DNA of 51,749 bases, taken from Bifidobacteriaceae bacterium UBA2724 (GTDB taxonomy: Bacteria > Actinomycetota > Actinomycetes > Actinomycetales > Bifidobacteriaceae). Location: NCBI GenBank assembly GCA_002353815.1, contig DEKK01000009.1, forward strand, positions 35,059 to 86,807. The letters are read 5' to 3'. Below are positions 50,004 through 51,749 of the stretch, one piece after another (the stretch's first letter is position 1; each line of letters opens with the position of its first letter). Under the pieces are notes generated by a model. It did no database searches. It saw only the letters and a program-made list of their open reading frames with translations, and was not told the origin of the DNA. A program made the position numbers and the translations under genes.

Positions 50004-51749
50004 TTAGTCAGCCTGGTGATGTGCGCCTTCGGCGACGTGTGCCGCGTTCCTGCGATGCACACCGACGAGCGCGATGCCCAGGGAGGCCATGAGCAGCACG
50101 GCCATGGCGGAGCCACCGATGGCAACGCCGGTCTTCGCGAGGTTGCTTTCGGTGGAGCTGCTGTGGCCAGCGGTGACGGCCTCGCCGACGGTAGTGGCGC
50201 TGCCGGTGCTGGAGGTGCTGCCATTAGCGGAGGTGCCGTTGCCAGTGCCGGAGGTGCCGTTGCCGGAATCCTTGCCCGGGGTGACGGGCTTGGCGTTCAC
50301 TGTGACATTCGCCGTCGTGGGGAGCACGTTGGTGCTGAACCAATCGCTCAGCAGGGACTGCGCGCCCGCGGACGGGGACGTCACGCCGAGAGCGCTGAAC
50401 ACGGCGGTCGCCGCGTCATCCGACGTGGTCTTGGCGTCGGAACGGGACATCTCGGCGATCTCGGCGGCGACTGCATTCTTGAGAGCGTCTGCTGTCACGG
50501 ATGCAGGCTGCATGGGGGCGCGCAGCACCGGGCCATTGCGGTGAAGCGGTGCATGCGACGGACGGCTCAGCGCAGAGACGATCGCCTGTGCTTCGTCATC
50601 CGTCATGGCGCGGTATGCCAGACCTTTGTATGCATAGGTGCCGGCGGTGGAGGCGTCCTGCGTCAGCTGGGCGTCGGTGGCGTTCCACACGATGGTCCAG
50701 TCGCCGCTGTTCACGGACTGCCCGTTGCTGTACACGATGGCGAAGGTGCCCGCGCCAATCGTCGTGGGCAGGGAGATCGCATCGCCAACGGTCACGGTTT
50801 CGTCAAACTCTTTGTCGACTCCCGTGCTCGCGTCACCGTCGTCGGTGAAGTTCACCGAGGTCGGTGACGCCTTGCTCACGGTCACGTGCGCGGTGAATGT
50901 GAATCCTTCGGCGGTGCCGTTGACATCGAACATGGTGTCGGCGTCGGTGGAGCCCGTGTAGTCCGCGTTATCCCATGCGATCGTCACGTCCTTGGTGTCG
51001 CCGTTCGAATAGCTGACGGTCGCGGTGGCCGGGAGGTTCGCGGCGGTGCCGGCCGGCGTGGTGACGGTGGTCTCGGTGGAATTGGTGCCCGTGATGACGG
51101 CGCTCGTCGGCGTCGCCTTGCTCACGGTCACGTGCGCGGTGAGAGTCCTGCCCGCGGCAGTACCCGTCACGTCAAACGAGGTCGCGGCATCGGCGGATCC
51201 GTGATAGGCGGTGTCGTCGAAGGAATCCCACACGATGGGGGTCTCTTGCTCGACGCCGTTGGTGTACGTGACTGTGGCCGTCGTCGGCAGGGTCGGAGAG
51301 GACCCGGCATCGGTGGTGACCGTGGTCTCGGCGGAAGCCGGATCAGTGCCCGTGATGTACACCGTGGAGATATCCGCGCTGGTCAGCTTGACATGGGCGG
51401 TAAGCGTCGTGCCAGGCAGCTCGGAGACCGTGCCGGTCACGTCGACCGTGGTGTCCTCCGTGGTCGATCCCTGATACCAATCGCTGCCGCTCGGGGTGTT
51501 CCAGCTGACGGTGGAGGGCTTGGTGGCGCCGTTCGAATACGTGACTGTCGCGTTCTTCGGAAGCGTGGGCTCGACGCCGGCCTGTCCCAGCACCTGGACC
51601 TCGGTGCTCGTGGTCTGCGTGCCTTCGCTATCGGTTGTGACGAATCCAACGCTCGTCGGCGTCGCCTTGCTCACGGTCACGTGTGCGGTGAAGGAGAACG
51701 CTCCTGCTGTGCCGCTGACGTCGAACGTGGTGTCGTTGTCGGTGGAGCC
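50004..51749 (-). CDS. LPXTG-like cell-wall-anchored protein with Ig-like repeats (5' partial)
   Basis: The frame runs to the window edge, so the N-terminus is missing. From the N-terminal side it contains at least three Big_4-type Ig-like repeats of ~80-90 residues, each with a LP-ATVTY-NG motif, a tryptophan strand (VSWN, IVWD, IAWD) and a closing LTAHVTVSKATPTS. A more divergent fourth unit, a helical ~100-residue region and a Gly/Ser/Thr linker follow. The C-terminus has the sorting signal LAKTG, a hydrophobic helix and a basic tail (VHRRNAAH), so it is a sortase substrate. Near-identical 29-base DNA stretches occur in the repeats. Bacterial Ig-like repeats are often in glycosidases or adhesins; the enzymatic part, if any, is outside the window. 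Confidence 0.9.
   Translation of the reverse strand, partial: GSTDNDTTFDVSGTAGAFSFTAHVTVSKATPTSVGFVTTDSEGTQTTSTEVQVLGQAGVEPTLPKNATVTYSNGATKPSTVSWNTPSGSDWYQGSTTEDTTVDVTGTVSELPGTTLTAHVKLTSADISTVYITGTDPASAETTVTTDAGSSPTLPTTATVTYTNGVEQETPIVWDSFDDTAYHGSADAATSFDVTGTAAGRTLTAHVTVSKATPTSAVITGTNSTETTVTTPAGTAANLPATATVSYSNGDTKDVTIAWDNADYTGSTDADTMFDVNGTAEGFTFTAHVTVSKASPTSVNFTDDGDASTGVDKEFDETVTVGDAISLPTTIGAGTFAIVYSNGQSVNSGDWTIVWNATDAQLTQDASTAGTYAYKGLAYRAMTDDEAQAIVSALSRPSHAPLHRNGPVLRAPMQPASVTADALKNAVAAEIAEMSRSDAKTTSDDAATAVFSALGVTSPSAGAQSLLSDWFSTNVLPTTANVTVNAKPVTPGKDSGNGTSGTGNGTSANGSTSSTGSATTVGEAVTAGHSSSTESNLAKTGVAIGGSAMAVLLMASLGIALVGVHRRNAAHVAEGAHHQAD

Noticed and set aside
1..51749. tRNA, rRNA or CRISPR elements
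   Set aside because: No GTTCRANTC-type T-arm with matching acceptor stem, no rRNA-like segment and no regularly spaced repeats were found by eye in the gene gaps.

Overview
The window looks like a chromosome segment from a high-GC actinobacterium, most likely Bifidobacterium or a close relative. The evidence is a set of family-level hallmarks: a SenX3/RegX3-type pair beside pstSCAB, an RpfB-like protein with DUF348, G5 and lysozyme-like domains, a DUF4916 Nudix-like protein, polyprenol-phosphate-mannose synthase, a GlxR-like Crp protein, the actinobacterial micro-ribosomal protein bS22, DUF5067 membrane proteins and a GH32 sucrose hydrolase. I see no rRNA, tRNA, CRISPR, prophage or insertion sequence. 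The species was not established.

Layout. (1) 1-10.5 kb is an accessory-looking membrane block. Two DUF5067 proteins flank a NarL-type two-component system whose kinase is frameshifted at a C4 run. They are followed by a GH32 beta-fructofuranosidase and two divergent CPBP intramembrane proteases around a small PASTA-like membrane protein. Three of these membrane proteins carry long Q/Y/G/P-rich disordered segments. (2) 10.7-19.6 kb holds a DHA2-type efflux pump, the SenX3/RegX3 pair and pstS-pstC-pstA-pstB. No phoU is present, and a 430-nt structured spacer separates pstS from pstC. (3) 19.9-35.5 kb holds RpfB, thioredoxin and a DUF4916 protein. Next is a tight run made of an alpha/beta-hydrolase-NudC fusion, a YkuD-fold protein lacking its catalytic His and Cys, the lipoyl carrier GcvH and an App1-type phosphatase. 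Oligopeptidase B, leuB, a lipoate ligase with reversed domain order and a class-2-like PyrD with a Cys base follow. (4) 35.6-44 kb holds an old-yellow-enzyme reductase with a lysine-rich extension, a class A penicillin-binding protein, a Crp/Fnr regulator, Ppm synthase, a DeoR regulator and the UPF0210/UPF0237 pair. (5) 44.2-49.5 kb holds TrmL-type methyltransferase and MutY head to head, two anchored proteins of unknown function, RadA and bS22. (6) 50.0-51.7 kb is the 3' end of a cell-wall-anchored protein with Ig-like repeats, cut by the window edge.

Themes. Phosphate sensing and uptake form one block. Envelope functions recur (RpfB, class A PBP, YkuD-like protein, Ppm synthase, sortase substrate). 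GcvH and its likely ligase LplA lie 5.7 kb apart, with no 2-oxoacid dehydrogenase or other glycine-cleavage gene between them. The items most worth a second look are the frameshifted kinase between paired DUF5067 proteins, the catalytically dead YkuD protein co-translated with the hydrolase-NudC fusion, and the shared low-complexity segments on neighbouring membrane proteins.
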